Below are positions 1-7,918 of a stretch of DNA of 18,755 nt, piece after piece. Position numbers and translations under genes: made by a program. Under the pieces are notes generated by a model. The model made no database searches and had not been told where the DNA came from. It worked only from the letters and a program-made list of their open reading frames with translations. Source of the DNA: JBFJVD01 sp041624375 (GTDB lineage: Bacteria > Chloroflexota > Anaerolineae > Anaerolineales > E44-bin32); NCBI GenBank assembly GCA_041624375.1, contig JBFJVD010000026.1:1-18755 (forward strand), read 5' to 3'. The first letter of the stretch is position 1; the number at the start of each line of letters is the position of its first letter.

Positions 1-454
1 CGGGTCGCGGCGCAACCGGCTCTTTGCCCAGCAGCAGCCGCCAATAGGCGGCGATCACGGTCGGGATGCGGGCGACCAGACGGACCGACCGCTCGAGGTT
101 GGCCGACCTTGAAGCGTCAGTCGGGTTGGCGTCGGTCAGGCTGAGCGTGTCCACGCCCATGCGCAGGCCATCCATGGGTGGCAGCTTGCGCTCTGCGGCG
201 GCGTGCAGCACGTTGAGGCTGATCGCCGGAATCGCGCGGTTCTCCGAAAGATCTTTACGCAGCGCATCGAGCTCGGCTTGCTTCGGCAGGCGGCCGTGCC
301 AGAGCAGGTACGCCGCCTCCTCGTAGGTTGCGTTCGGCGCCAGCGCCTCAACCGGATATCCGCCAATCACGAGCTTGCCCGCCTGGCCGTCCACCATGCT
401 CAGGCGGGTCTCCGTGAGGACGACGCCATCCAATCCGCGCGCAATCTCACTCAT
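1..454 (-). CDS. gltA: Citrate synthase family protein, N-terminal part (cut by window edge)
   Basis: Condenses oxaloacetate with acetyl-CoA (or propionyl-CoA in 2-methylcitrate synthases). Only the first 151 residues are in the window; the gene continues past base 1. The protein begins MSEIARGLDGVVLTETRLS, followed by VDGQAGKLVIGGYPVE and AYLLWHGRLP, the typical N-terminal core of citrate/2-methylcitrate synthases. The catalytic His and Asp residues lie in the missing part. The ATG at 454 is preceded by AAGGAGGAGAGG at good spacing, which settles the start. It lies 51 bases downstream of the lipoamide dehydrogenase stop on the same strand, so it is probably the last or a late gene of the BCKDH operon. 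Valine and isoleucine breakdown yields propionyl-CoA and leucine/isoleucine yield acetyl-CoA, so either substrate would make sense; the fragment cannot decide. Confidence 0.85.
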   Translation of the reverse strand, partial: MSEIARGLDGVVLTETRLSMVDGQAGKLVIGGYPVEALAPNATYEEAAYLLWHGRLPKQAELDALRKDLSENRAIPAISLNVLHAAAERKLPPMDGLRMGVDTLSLTDANPTDASRSANLERSVRLVARIPTVIAAYWRLLLGKEPVAPRP

Positions 455-505
455 TCGCGTCCTCTCCTCCTTGTTGCCACTGGCGCCACCAGGCGGGCCA
501 GCTGA

Positions 506-1903
506 TTACATGTTGATGCTGTGTCCTTCGGCGCTGTGGGCTGCCTCCATCAGCGCCTCGCTCAAGGTCGGGTGAATATGAACGTTGCGGGCAATTTCCG
601 CCGGGGTGAGCTCCATCATTTGTGAGATCGTCAGCTCAGGCAGCAGTTCCGTCACCTCCGGACCAACGAGATGTGCCCCCAGGATCTCGCCATATTTTGC
701 GTCCGTGATCAGCTTCACCCAGCCGGTGCTTTCGCCCATGCCGAGCGCCTTTCCATTGGCCTGGAACGGGAACCGGCCCACCGTTACCTCGTAGCCACGT
801 TCCTGCGCCTGCGCTTCCGTCATGCCGAAGGAGGCAATCTGCGGATCGGAGAAGGTGCCTTTGGGCATCATTTCATAGTCGATGGTGGTGGTATCGACTC
901 CGGCGATGTTCTCGGCGCAGACGATTCCCATCGCCGAGGCGACATGCGCCAGCATCAGCTCGCCGGTGACATCGCCGATGGCCCAGACGCCGTCCACATT
1001 GGTCGCCATCCGGTCATCAATCTGAACCCACCCTTTCTCATCGGTCCCGATCCCGGCCTCCTCGAGCCCGAGTGACTCCGTGTTCGGCGCCCAGCCGATG
1101 GCGATCAGGGCCTGCTCGGCATCCAGTGTCTGCTCGCCCTCATCGTTCGAGACTGTAACCTTGACCTTGGTCTTCAATGTTTCGATCTTTTCGACCCGCG
1201 TGCCGACATGGAACTTGATCCCGTTGCGGCTGAAGGCCTTGGCCATTTCCTTGCTGACTTCTTCGTCCTCTTTCGGCGCCAACTGAGGGAGCATCTCGAC
1301 CATGGTGACGTCAACGCCGTAACCATTCCACAGCGTGGCAAACTCGAGCCCAATCGGCCCAGCGCCCACGATGATGACTGACTCCGGCAGCCGGTCTTGC
1401 AGAATCGCTTCAAGGTAGGTGACCACGCGCTCACCGTCGATCTCAACGCCGGGGATCATGGCCGCCCGGGCGCCCGTGCCGATCACGATGTGGTTGGCGG
1501 TGATTTCCTTCGTGCCACCTTCCGCCTCCTCAACAACCAGCGTGTGGGCATCCTTGAACCTCGCAGTCCCCATGTGGACGTCGATGTTGTTCTTCTTCAT
1601 CAGGAAGCCGACGCCCTTCACCAGCCGGTCGGCGACGCTGCGGCTGCGCTTGACGGCGACGCTGTAGTCGATCTTCAAACCTTCCAGCTCGAAGCCATAT
1701 TCGCCGCCGCGCTCCCGCAACAGGTGGGCGACGTGGGCGCTGTTGAGCAGCGACTTCGAAGGGATGCAGCCCACGTTCAGGCAGACCCCACCCAGCCACT
1801 GCTTCTCCACGATCGCCGTCTTCTGGCCGAGCTGCGCGGCGCGAATCGCGCACACATAACCCCCAGGACCCGCGCCGATCACGACAACATCGTAATCTGC
1901 CAT
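506..1903 (-). CDS. lpdA: Dihydrolipoamide dehydrogenase (E3)
   Basis: FAD flavoprotein that reoxidises the dihydrolipoyl arm of E2 and passes electrons to NAD+. 465 residues, normal for the family. Visible: FAD-binding GAGPGG at residues 10-15, the redox disulfide GVCLNVGCIPSK with Cys41 and Cys46, a second dinucleotide motif GAGPIGLEFA near residue 180, a GWAPNTE stretch, the FAD contact AIGDV, and the C-terminal catalytic pair His444/Glu449 in HPTLSE. The start is placed at 1903 because AGGAGGAGA lies at suitable distance from this ATG; an in-frame TTG at 1930 adds nine residues but has no ribosome binding site and overlaps that Shine-Dalgarno. Fourth gene of the E1a-E1b-E2-E3 set, so it most likely serves the neighbouring complex, though E3 is often shared with other 2-oxoacid dehydrogenases and the glycine cleavage system. 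Confidence 0.95.
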   Translation of the reverse strand: MADYDVVVIGAGPGGYVCAIRAAQLGQKTAIVEKQWLGGVCLNVGCIPSKSLLNSAHVAHLLRERGGEYGFELEGLKIDYSVAVKRSRSVADRLVKGVGFLMKKNNIDVHMGTARFKDAHTLVVEEAEGGTKEITANHIVIGTGARAAMIPGVEIDGERVVTYLEAILQDRLPESVIIVGAGPIGLEFATLWNGYGVDVTMVEMLPQLAPKEDEEVSKEMAKAFSRNGIKFHVGTRVEKIETLKTKVKVTVSNDEGEQTLDAEQALIAIGWAPNTESLGLEEAGIGTDEKGWVQIDDRMATNVDGVWAIGDVTGELMLAHVASAMGIVCAENIAGVDTTTIDYEMMPKGTFSDPQIASFGMTEAQAQERGYEVTVGRFPFQANGKALGMGESTGWVKLITDAKYGEILGAHLVGPEVTELLPELTISQMMELTPAEIARNVHIHPTLSEALMEAAHSAEGHSINM

Positions 1904-1988
1904 CGAGGATGTCTCCTCCTCATGCTTCAAGCCGCCGGGGCTTATGTGGCCGCCAGCGGCCGGGATGCTTCAAGTTCCGCGCTTGCGC
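1904..1988 (-). repeat. E2-E3 intergenic gap with short hairpin and 10-base direct repeat
   Basis: The 85-base gap between the E2 stop and the E3 start holds a small hairpin, GGCCG-CCAG-CGGCC on the plus strand (1948-1961), with no U-tract after it, so not an intrinsic terminator. Flanking it is a perfect direct repeat, ATGCTTCAAG at 1922-1931 and 1965-1974 (plus strand); the first copy overlaps the alternative TTG start region of lpdA. It could tune E3 expression relative to E2, but this is inference only. Confidence 0.35.
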
Positions 1989-3308
1989 TCAGGACCAATG
2001 ATTGAGCCGCTCGACGACCCTGCCCAGGTAGTCATCGGCGACCGCCCCATCAAGGATGCGGTGGTCGAAGGTCAGCGTCAGATAGACCATCGGCCGGATG
2101 GCGATCCCGTCGCTCATCCCGCCGTCCCCTGCCGGACTCTCAACGACCATGACACGTTTCTGGATCGCGCCAACCCCTAGAATTGCGCATTGCGGCTGGT
2201 TGATGATCGGCGTCGCAAAGAGCGAGCCGCTGACACCGTGATTGGTGATGGTAAAGGTCCCGCCTTGCACCTCGTCGGGCTTCAGCTGCCGACTGCGCGC
2301 CCGTTGAGCCAGATCATTGATGGCCTGGGCAAGTCCGCGCAGCGACTTCTGCGCTGCATCTCGAACGACCGGCACGATCAAACCCTGCTCTCCAAGCGAC
2401 ACCGCCATGCCCAGATTGACCTGCGGATGGAGCACGATGCCGGTTTCGCTCCAGGAGGAGTTGACCACCGGCATCTCCTTCAGCGCCTCGACGGCCGCGG
2501 CCGCGAAGTAGGCGCTGAAAGTCAGGTTTACCCCGTCGCGCTGAAAGCCGTCCTTGTGTGCGTCGCGATGAGCCACCACGCGGCTCAGGTCCGCCTCCAT
2601 CACGGTGGTGACATGTGGGCTGGTGTGCTTCGAGCGGACCATGTGTTCGGCGACCGCCTTGCGGATCGGGCCGAGCGGCTCGACGCTGCCCGGGGCGGCT
2701 GCAGGTGGGGGTTTGGGTGCAGGTTCAGCAGGAGTCCCGAAGACCTCCTCAGACGGCCGGAAGAGCTCGCCGGAGGCCGGTTCTTCCCACGGGGCGGCTG
2801 CCGGGGCTGCCGCCCTTTGCTCGACAAAGGCGAGCACGTCCTTCTTAGTGATCCGGCCGTCCCGTCCGGTGCCGGCCACCCGGTTCAGGTCTACCTCGTG
2901 TTCGGCAGCGATGCGCGCCACAACAGGCGAAATAAAGCCGAGGCCGTCCCGCTTGCCGGCGCGCACCCTGGAGGGCTGGGTGGTATCGGCCGAGGCCGCC
3001 GACTCGGCCACTGGCGACGGGGTCTTCGCTGCAACGGCGACCTCACCGGTTCCGGCCGGCACGTCTTCGCCCGGCTCGCCGATCACCGCCAGGAGCGTAC
3101 CGGCGTCCACCGTCTCGCCTTCCCCGACGTAGACCTTGAGCAGCATGCCGCTTGCCGGGGAGGGCACCTCGGTGTCCACCTTGTCGGTGTTGATCTCGAC
3201 CAGCGGCTCGAACTCCTCGACCGCCTCGCCCGGCTTTTTCAACCAGCGGGTGACGGTGCCTTCAACGACCGATTCACCAAGCTGGGGCATTTTGACTTCA
3301 GTTGACAT
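1989..3308 (-). CDS. bkdB: 2-oxoacid dehydrogenase E2 (dihydrolipoamide acyltransferase), BCKDH type
   Basis: Core acyltransferase of the complex: the lipoyl arm accepts the acyl group from E1 and transfers it to CoA. 439 residues. Order: one lipoyl domain (about 1-78) with Lys43 in EINTDKVDTE; a linker rich in Ala, Pro and Thr; a peripheral-subunit-binding domain (about 123-160, ISPVVARIAAEHEVDLNRV then GTGRDGRITKKDV) that docks E1/E3; a second Pro/Ala linker (about 165-205); and the catalytic domain ending in DHRILDGA with His416 and Asp420. The ATG at 3308 has GGAG six bases upstream. It starts 63 bases after E1 beta and precedes E3. Acyl specificity cannot be read from E2 alone; it is assigned as branched-chain from the E1 genes. 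One lipoyl domain fits either BCKDH or a small PDH E2. Confidence 0.92.
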   Translation of the reverse strand: MSTEVKMPQLGESVVEGTVTRWLKKPGEAVEEFEPLVEINTDKVDTEVPSPASGMLLKVYVGEGETVDAGTLLAVIGEPGEDVPAGTGEVAVAAKTPSPVAESAASADTTQPSRVRAGKRDGLGFISPVVARIAAEHEVDLNRVAGTGRDGRITKKDVLAFVEQRAAAPAAAPWEEPASGELFRPSEEVFGTPAEPAPKPPPAAAPGSVEPLGPIRKAVAEHMVRSKHTSPHVTTVMEADLSRVVAHRDAHKDGFQRDGVNLTFSAYFAAAAVEALKEMPVVNSSWSETGIVLHPQVNLGMAVSLGEQGLIVPVVRDAAQKSLRGLAQAINDLAQRARSRQLKPDEVQGGTFTITNHGVSGSLFATPIINQPQCAILGVGAIQKRVMVVESPAGDGGMSDGIAIRPMVYLTLTFDHRILDGAVADDYLGRVVERLNHWS

Positions 3309-3371
3309 CGCCCGCTCCGTTACACAGTCTGCAGCACCGGGGAAACAGAGGCCGCAGCAATGCTTCCTTCG

Positions 3372-4361
3372 CTAGTAAGCAACCAAATCTCGGATCGCTG
3401 CCGCGATCTTCTCTGGATTGAGCATGAACCAATCCTGCAGTGGGTGGCTGTAGGGCATCGCCGGTACGTCCGGACCGGCCAAGCGCCGGATGGGACCATC
3501 CAGGTGGGTGAAGGCCGCCTCGGCGATCAGGGCCGCGATCTCGGCGCCGTACCCGCCCGTGAGGTTATCTTCATAGACGATCAGCGCCTTGCCCGTCTTG
3601 CGCACCGACTCGAGGATCGTCTTCCGATCGACTGGGTACAGGGTGCGCAGGTCGACCAGCTCGACGTCGATACCCTCCTCCGCGACGGTCTCCGCCGCTG
3701 CCAGACAGTAGTGGTGCATCATGCCGTAGGCAAAGACGCTGATGTCGCTGCCGGAGCGGCTGATGTTCGCCGGTCCGATCGGCACTGTCAGGTCGGGCTC
3801 ATCTTCCGGGACCTCGCCGCGGATGAGCCGGTAGCCCTTCTTCGGTTCGAAGAAGAGCACCGGATTCGGGTCCCGCACGGCCGACTTGAGCAGGCCTTTC
3901 GCGTCGTGCGGGTTCGATGGAATGACCACTTTAAGCCCAGGGACGTGGGCGAAGAAGGCTTCAACCGATTGCGAATGGTACAGCCCACCGCCGATCCCAC
4001 CGCCGTAGGGGGCGCGAATCACCATCGGCGCGGTCCATTCGCCATTCGAGCGGTAGCAGAGCTTGGCGGCTTCATTGACGATTTGATTGAACGCCGGGTG
4101 GATGAAGTCGGCAAACTGGATCTCGCAGATCGGCCGCATCCCATACAGCGCGGCGCCGATGCCTACGCCGACGATAGACAGCTCGGCCAGCGGCGAATCG
4201 ATCACGCGCTCGGGGCCATACTTTTCAAACAGCCCCTGAGTTGCCCGGAACACCCCGCCGCGAGGTCCGACGTCCTCCCCCACCAGAAATACCCGGTCGT
4301 CCCTTGCCAGTTCTTCGTCCATGCCCTGGCGCACGCCTTCGATGAGTGTGATCTCAGCCAT
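3372..4361 (-). CDS. bkdA2: 2-oxoacid dehydrogenase E1 beta subunit, branched-chain type
   Basis: Pairs with E1 alpha to form the thiamine-diphosphate decarboxylase that attacks branched-chain 2-oxoacids. 329 residues, the usual size. It shows VFLVGEDVG, DSPLAE (Glu60, the conserved TPP-activating position), and the stretch GGLYHSQSVEAFFAHVPGLK (126-143), typical of BCKDH beta subunits, followed by NPVLFFEPK. The C-terminal domain includes LVDLRTLYPVD. The ATG at 4361 is chosen because it overlaps the E1 alpha stop in ATGGCTGA (8-base overlap), the classic arrangement for translational coupling; a longer reading frame to 4493 runs inside E1 alpha in another frame and its N-terminus is nonsense. 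The ribosome binding site is weak (GAGG), consistent with coupling. Confidence 0.93.
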   Translation of the reverse strand: MAEITLIEGVRQGMDEELARDDRVFLVGEDVGPRGGVFRATQGLFEKYGPERVIDSPLAELSIVGVGIGAALYGMRPICEIQFADFIHPAFNQIVNEAAKLCYRSNGEWTAPMVIRAPYGGGIGGGLYHSQSVEAFFAHVPGLKVVIPSNPHDAKGLLKSAVRDPNPVLFFEPKKGYRLIRGEVPEDEPDLTVPIGPANISRSGSDISVFAYGMMHHYCLAAAETVAEEGIDVELVDLRTLYPVDRKTILESVRKTGKALIVYEDNLTGGYGAEIAALIAEAAFTHLDGPIRRLAGPDVPAMPYSHPLQDWFMLNPEKIAAAIRDLVAY

Positions 4362-5346
4362 GGATCGCCTCACGCACATCTTCGGCATATACCGGATACT
4401 GCGCCTCTTCCACGGAGGGGTAAGGAGCGGCTTCGGCATGCTCGACCGCATCCTCGACGACGCTCTTCGCCTTCGCCTGCATCTCCTCGTCAATGGGCTC
4501 GTCCAGCACGCCCCGCTCCATGAGCGTGTTGCGGTAGCGGTTGACCGGATCCTGGGCCTTCATCTCCTCCACCTCTTCCCGCGGCCGGTAGGTTCGGTCG
4601 TCATCGTCCGACGAATGCGGGGTCATCCGATGGACACGCGCCTCCAGCAGCGTCGGCCCTTCCCCGCTGCGGGCGCGAGCGGCCGCCTCATGGACGGACC
4701 GGTGAACCTCGAAGACATCCGTGCCGTCGAGCACGAAGCCCGGCAGGCCGAGGCCCGGGGCCTTATCGGCGACGTTGCTGACCGCCATCTGGCGCTCCTG
4801 GCGCACCGAGATAGCGTACGTGTTGTTCTCCACCAGGAAGATGACCGGCAACCGATGGATTGCGGCCCAATTCACGCCTTCATACCACTCACCTTGTGAG
4901 GTTGAGCCCTCACCGATCGTCGTGAGGATCACGATGTCATCGCCGCGCATCTTGGCGCCGAGCCCGATGCCGGCGGCGTGCGTGGTCTGGGTGGCGACTG
5001 GCGACGAATGGCTGACGACATTGAGGCGGCGCAACCCCCAATGGCTGGGCATCTGCCGGGCGCCAGACGAGGGATCGCCTGACTTGCCCATCAGACCCAG
5101 CATGAATTCGCGCGGGGTCAGCCCCCACGCCAGCATGAGTGCCAGATCTCGATAGTACGGAACCAGCCAATCCGTGCCCCGATTCAGGGCAAATCCGGTC
5201 GCCACCTGTGCGGCCTCATGGCCGATCCCGGAGATGTGGAACGCGATCTTGCCCTGCCGATGGAGGATCCAGGCGCGCTCATCGAGACGCCGGGAGAGCA
5301 ACATCACCCAGTACATCTCAAGCAGGGTTTCATTGGCTAACGACAT
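4354..5346 (-). CDS. bkdA1: 2-oxoacid dehydrogenase E1 alpha subunit, branched-chain type
   Basis: Binds thiamine diphosphate and, with E1 beta, decarboxylates the 2-oxoacid and acylates lipoyl-E2. 330 residues. The TPP/Mg motif runs from GEG (145-147) to ENN (173-175): GEGSTSQGEWYEGVNWAAIH then FLVENNTYAIS. The loop HSSDDDDRTYR (244-254) is the BCKDH form of the segment that reads more like YHGHSMSDP in pyruvate dehydrogenase, and is the main reason for the branched-chain call. GIGHEAAQ and YYRDLALM are also conserved. The ATG at 5346 has AAGGAG at good spacing; a longer frame to 5394 adds 16 poorly conserved residues without a ribosome binding site. First gene of the operon. Confidence 0.92.
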   Translation of the reverse strand: MSLANETLLEMYWVMLLSRRLDERAWILHRQGKIAFHISGIGHEAAQVATGFALNRGTDWLVPYYRDLALMLAWGLTPREFMLGLMGKSGDPSSGARQMPSHWGLRRLNVVSHSSPVATQTTHAAGIGLGAKMRGDDIVILTTIGEGSTSQGEWYEGVNWAAIHRLPVIFLVENNTYAISVRQERQMAVSNVADKAPGLGLPGFVLDGTDVFEVHRSVHEAAARARSGEGPTLLEARVHRMTPHSSDDDDRTYRPREEVEEMKAQDPVNRYRNTLMERGVLDEPIDEEMQAKAKSVVEDAVEHAEAAPYPSVEEAQYPVYAEDVREAIHG

Positions 5347-5734
5347 CGAAGCTTCTCCTTGGCTCCGGCCACATTCATCGAGGTGCACATCCAATCGGAC
5401 GCGGGCCGGCCCGAGGCGGTTCGCAGTGCAAGGCGTGCGATATCACGGCATCCTGCGGCCCGCCGCAGATTGCAGCGAAATGACCACGCAAAGCCGCCAT
5501 GGGGAATCGGAACGAATGGAGAATCGGCGGTAACAAAGCACGAGGACAGGCTAACCCCGATCGCCATACGGCTCGTGCGGGGGAGAGGTAGCCAGGCAGC
5601 GGTACATATCTTCAGCAGAAGACAAATAGGCTCGACAGGCGGGCATGCCAGGTTGATCTCTGTACAATCGATTCATGTGGCAGATCAATTCTACCGTAAC
5701 CGGGCGACTCTCCCACCCGCGGTCCGGGCGAAGC
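5347..5734. other. 388-base intergenic region upstream of the BCKDH operon
   Basis: Lies between the stop of the Fe-S oxidoreductase gene (5735) and the E1 alpha start, so it should hold the operon promoter, reading leftward. I see no convincing -35/-10 pair on the minus strand; the best candidate is TTGATC, an 18-base spacer and TACAGA (about 5658-5688), which is weak. No intrinsic terminator with a U-tract follows the upstream gene. The one clear structure is the inverted repeat listed separately. Confidence 0.5.
5653..5688. promoter_or_regulatory. Inverted repeat TTGATCT / AGATCAA, possible operator
   Basis: Perfect 7-base arms at 5653-5659 and 5682-5688 with a 22-base centre that itself contains the palindrome TGTACA (5661-5666). 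No U-tract, so a terminator is unlikely. It sits about 310 bases upstream of E1 alpha and overlaps the weak minus-strand promoter candidate. A regulator site for branched-chain amino acid use would be a reasonable guess, but no known operator consensus is matched. Confidence 0.3.
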
Positions 5735-7774
5735 TCATGGCGAGCTCGGGTCGAAAGCGCCGTCGCCCGATTTCATTCGGTCGGCGACAATCTCAGCCAC
5801 ATCCCGGACCACGAGCGGGTCATCGGCCTGCTGCGCCGAGCTGAGCATAATCATGCAGAACGGACAGCCGACGGCAAGCGTCTGAGCGCCGCTTTCCTGC
5901 GCTTCGCGCAGCCGCTCCTCGCTCACCCGCGCCTGACCGGCCTCTTCCTCCTTCCACATTTGCGCGCCGCCGGCGCCGCAGCAGAAGGATTGGGCACCGC
6001 TTCGGGGCATCTCCCGGACGTCCATATCGATCAGCTTCAAACTGTCGCGCGGCGCCGCGAAGACACCATTCTGCCGGCCCAGGTAGCAGGGATCATGAAA
6101 CGTGAGCAAAGGCGATTCGGCGTCTTCGAACTCGAGCCGGCCGTCGGCGATCAGCTCCTGAAGCAGCTGGGTGTGGTGGATCACCGTGTACTGGCCGCCA
6201 AAGGCCGGGTATTCATTAAGCAGCGTATGCAGGCAGTGCGGGCAGGTCGTCACGATCCGTTTTGGCGCCACTTCGTTGAGCAGCTCGACGTTGGCGCTCG
6301 CTAACTCATAGAAGAGATATTCGTTGCCCGCCCGGCGCGCCGAATCGCCGGTGCATTGCTCCCGCCCACCGAGCACGGCGAAATCGACCTCGGCCGCGTT
6401 CAACACCCGGGCAAAGGCCCGCGCCGTCTCCTGCGCGCGAGTGTCGGTGGCCGGCGCGCAGCCGACCCACCACAGCAGCTCAGCGGTGGGGTTTTGCTCG
6501 ACCGTCGGAACCTGCAGGCCTTCGGCCCAGACTAGCCGCTCTTCCGGCGGCACGTTCCAGGGGTTGACGGTCCGCTCCATGCCGCGGAAGGCGGTCTGAA
6601 GCTCCTCAGGGAAGTCGTTTTCCATCAAGACCAGGCTGCGGCGGATTTCCAGAATGTCGCGCATCGGCTCGTTGCCGACCGGGCAGACCTGGACGCATGC
6701 GCCGCAAGCCGTACAGGCCCAGACAGCTTCCTTGGAGATGGCGAATTCTGTCAGCGTGAGGCTGCTTTGTTCACCGGCAGCGAGCTGCCCACCTTCCTTG
6801 TTTAGAAAGTAGCGTTTGTTGATCTCGAGCGCAGCCGGCGAGAGCACTTTGCCGGTTTCATGCGCCGGGCAGGCGTCGGTACAGCGGAAGCACATGATGC
6901 AGGCATACGCGTCAAGCAGGCCGGCGTAGGAAAGGTCTTCAATGCGCGTGACGCCGAACTGCTCGAGGGACTCGTCCTCGAAGTCCAGCGCATCCAGCTC
7001 GCCCATCGAACGGCGCTCAGGCTTCAAAAGATAGTTGATGGGCGCCATACCGAGATGGATGTGTTTCGAATAGGGGGCGTACGGCAGGAAGGCGAAGATC
7101 AGCCCCAGCGCGACCCACCAGCCCACATGGCTGCCGATGTCCAGCGCGGCCGGCGACCAGCCCGACCAGGCGCCGGCCAGCAGCGTGGCGAACGGCTGCC
7201 AGGCGTCGGCGTCTCCCTCCAATGCCACACGAAAGCTCTCGCCCAGGAAGCGAAATCCGACATGAAACAGGATCAGAAGGGTAACAATGAGTGAATCCCG
7301 GCGGATGCCGATGCGGGCGCCCGGGTAGAGGGTTGTGCCCGCACGGACTTCAAACGATGAAGGCCGCAAGAGGAAGCGGCGGATGAAGAGGCTGGCCATC
7401 CCAATCAGGGCGGCGACACTGAGCAAGTCAGCCCCCAGGCGGTACAGGCCGCCAATCAAGCCTGTGCCTAGGAAGATGAAACCGGAGATGTACCCTTGCA
7501 GCACATCTCCGAGGTTGACCAGCAAGTAGTACATGAACCCCCAGGCGACAAAGCCATGAAGGAGGCTCACGAGGGTCCGAGCACGAAAGGTGGGTTCGAG
7601 GCTGGCTGTCTTCAGGAAGAGCACATCGGGGAGGCGGCGCCAGGCCAGCGACCAATTAGGACGTCCCCGGCCGCGCCCGATGATCCGGATGAGGCGCAGC
7701 GCGCCGCGGGTGGCCAGGCCCAGCGAGACAAGAACGACGAGGAGAAAGGCGACTCTCTCCAGCGGCGTGAGCAT
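5735..7774 (-). CDS. Membrane-bound Fe-S oxidoreductase (NarI-like + 2x4Fe-4S + HdrD-like CCG domains), EMO-like
   Basis: 679 residues. The N-terminal third has about five hydrophobic helices with candidate haem-b histidines (His73, His171, His216, and His238/His240), as in NarI-type cytochromes. Then come two ferredoxin-like motifs, CIMCFRCTDACP (Cys292/295/298/302) and CTACGACVQVCP (Cys354/357/360/364), and two CCG domains as in HdrB/HdrD. The second is canonical (Cys563, Cys598-Cys599, Cys637-x2-Cys640); the first has a single Cys474 in place of the CC pair (Cys439, Cys511-x2-Cys514). This layout is that of membrane oxidoreductases proposed or shown to move electrons from ETF to (methyl)menaquinone. 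Upstream of the BCKDH operon on the same strand, it would receive electrons from acyl-CoA dehydrogenation. Two adjacent ATGs compete (7777 and 7774); AAGGAG is 4 and 7 bases away respectively, so 7774 is preferred. The donor is inferred, not visible; no etfAB is in the window. Confidence 0.85.
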   Translation of the reverse strand: MLTPLERVAFLLVVLVSLGLATRGALRLIRIIGRGRGRPNWSLAWRRLPDVLFLKTASLEPTFRARTLVSLLHGFVAWGFMYYLLVNLGDVLQGYISGFIFLGTGLIGGLYRLGADLLSVAALIGMASLFIRRFLLRPSSFEVRAGTTLYPGARIGIRRDSLIVTLLILFHVGFRFLGESFRVALEGDADAWQPFATLLAGAWSGWSPAALDIGSHVGWWVALGLIFAFLPYAPYSKHIHLGMAPINYLLKPERRSMGELDALDFEDESLEQFGVTRIEDLSYAGLLDAYACIMCFRCTDACPAHETGKVLSPAALEINKRYFLNKEGGQLAAGEQSSLTLTEFAISKEAVWACTACGACVQVCPVGNEPMRDILEIRRSLVLMENDFPEELQTAFRGMERTVNPWNVPPEERLVWAEGLQVPTVEQNPTAELLWWVGCAPATDTRAQETARAFARVLNAAEVDFAVLGGREQCTGDSARRAGNEYLFYELASANVELLNEVAPKRIVTTCPHCLHTLLNEYPAFGGQYTVIHHTQLLQELIADGRLEFEDAESPLLTFHDPCYLGRQNGVFAAPRDSLKLIDMDVREMPRSGAQSFCCGAGGAQMWKEEEAGQARVSEERLREAQESGAQTLAVGCPFCMIMLSSAQQADDPLVVRDVAEIVADRMKSGDGAFDPSSP

Positions 7775-7865
7775 CATCGCACTCCTTGGCTCCCGGCCGG
7801 CGCAGCGTGTAGTTCGCAAAGTGTACCATAGAGCCCCCGCGCGGCTAGCCGGCCAGAAATGAACA

Positions 7866-7888
7866 GCGGGCGCCCTGAGGGCGCCCGC
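7866..7888 (-). terminator. Intrinsic terminator after the four-cysteine small protein gene
   Basis: Perfect 10-base stem GCGGGCGCCC / GGGCGCCCGC with a 3-base loop, 30 bases past the stop of the upstream minus-strand gene. The minus-strand sequence that follows (TGTTCATTTCTGG) is moderately U-rich. It separates that gene from the Fe-S oxidoreductase gene downstream. Confidence 0.7.
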
Positions 7889-7918
7889 CAAAGCCTCGTC
7901 TATAGAAGGGTAGCGATC

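Noticed and set aside
1922..1974. Direct repeat ATGCTTCAAG as a possible insertion-sequence target duplication
   Set aside because: Only 33 bases lie between the copies, with no transposase or terminal repeats.
2190..3305. 371-codon plus-strand frame over the E2 gene, and a similar 387-codon frame at 3360-4523
   Set aside because: Mirror frames of E2, E1 beta and E1 alpha, which have full motifs on the minus strand; long antisense frames are expected at high GC.
5663..5668. TACAAT on the plus strand in the BCKDH upstream gap
   Set aside because: No -35 at proper distance and only convergent genes lie downstream.
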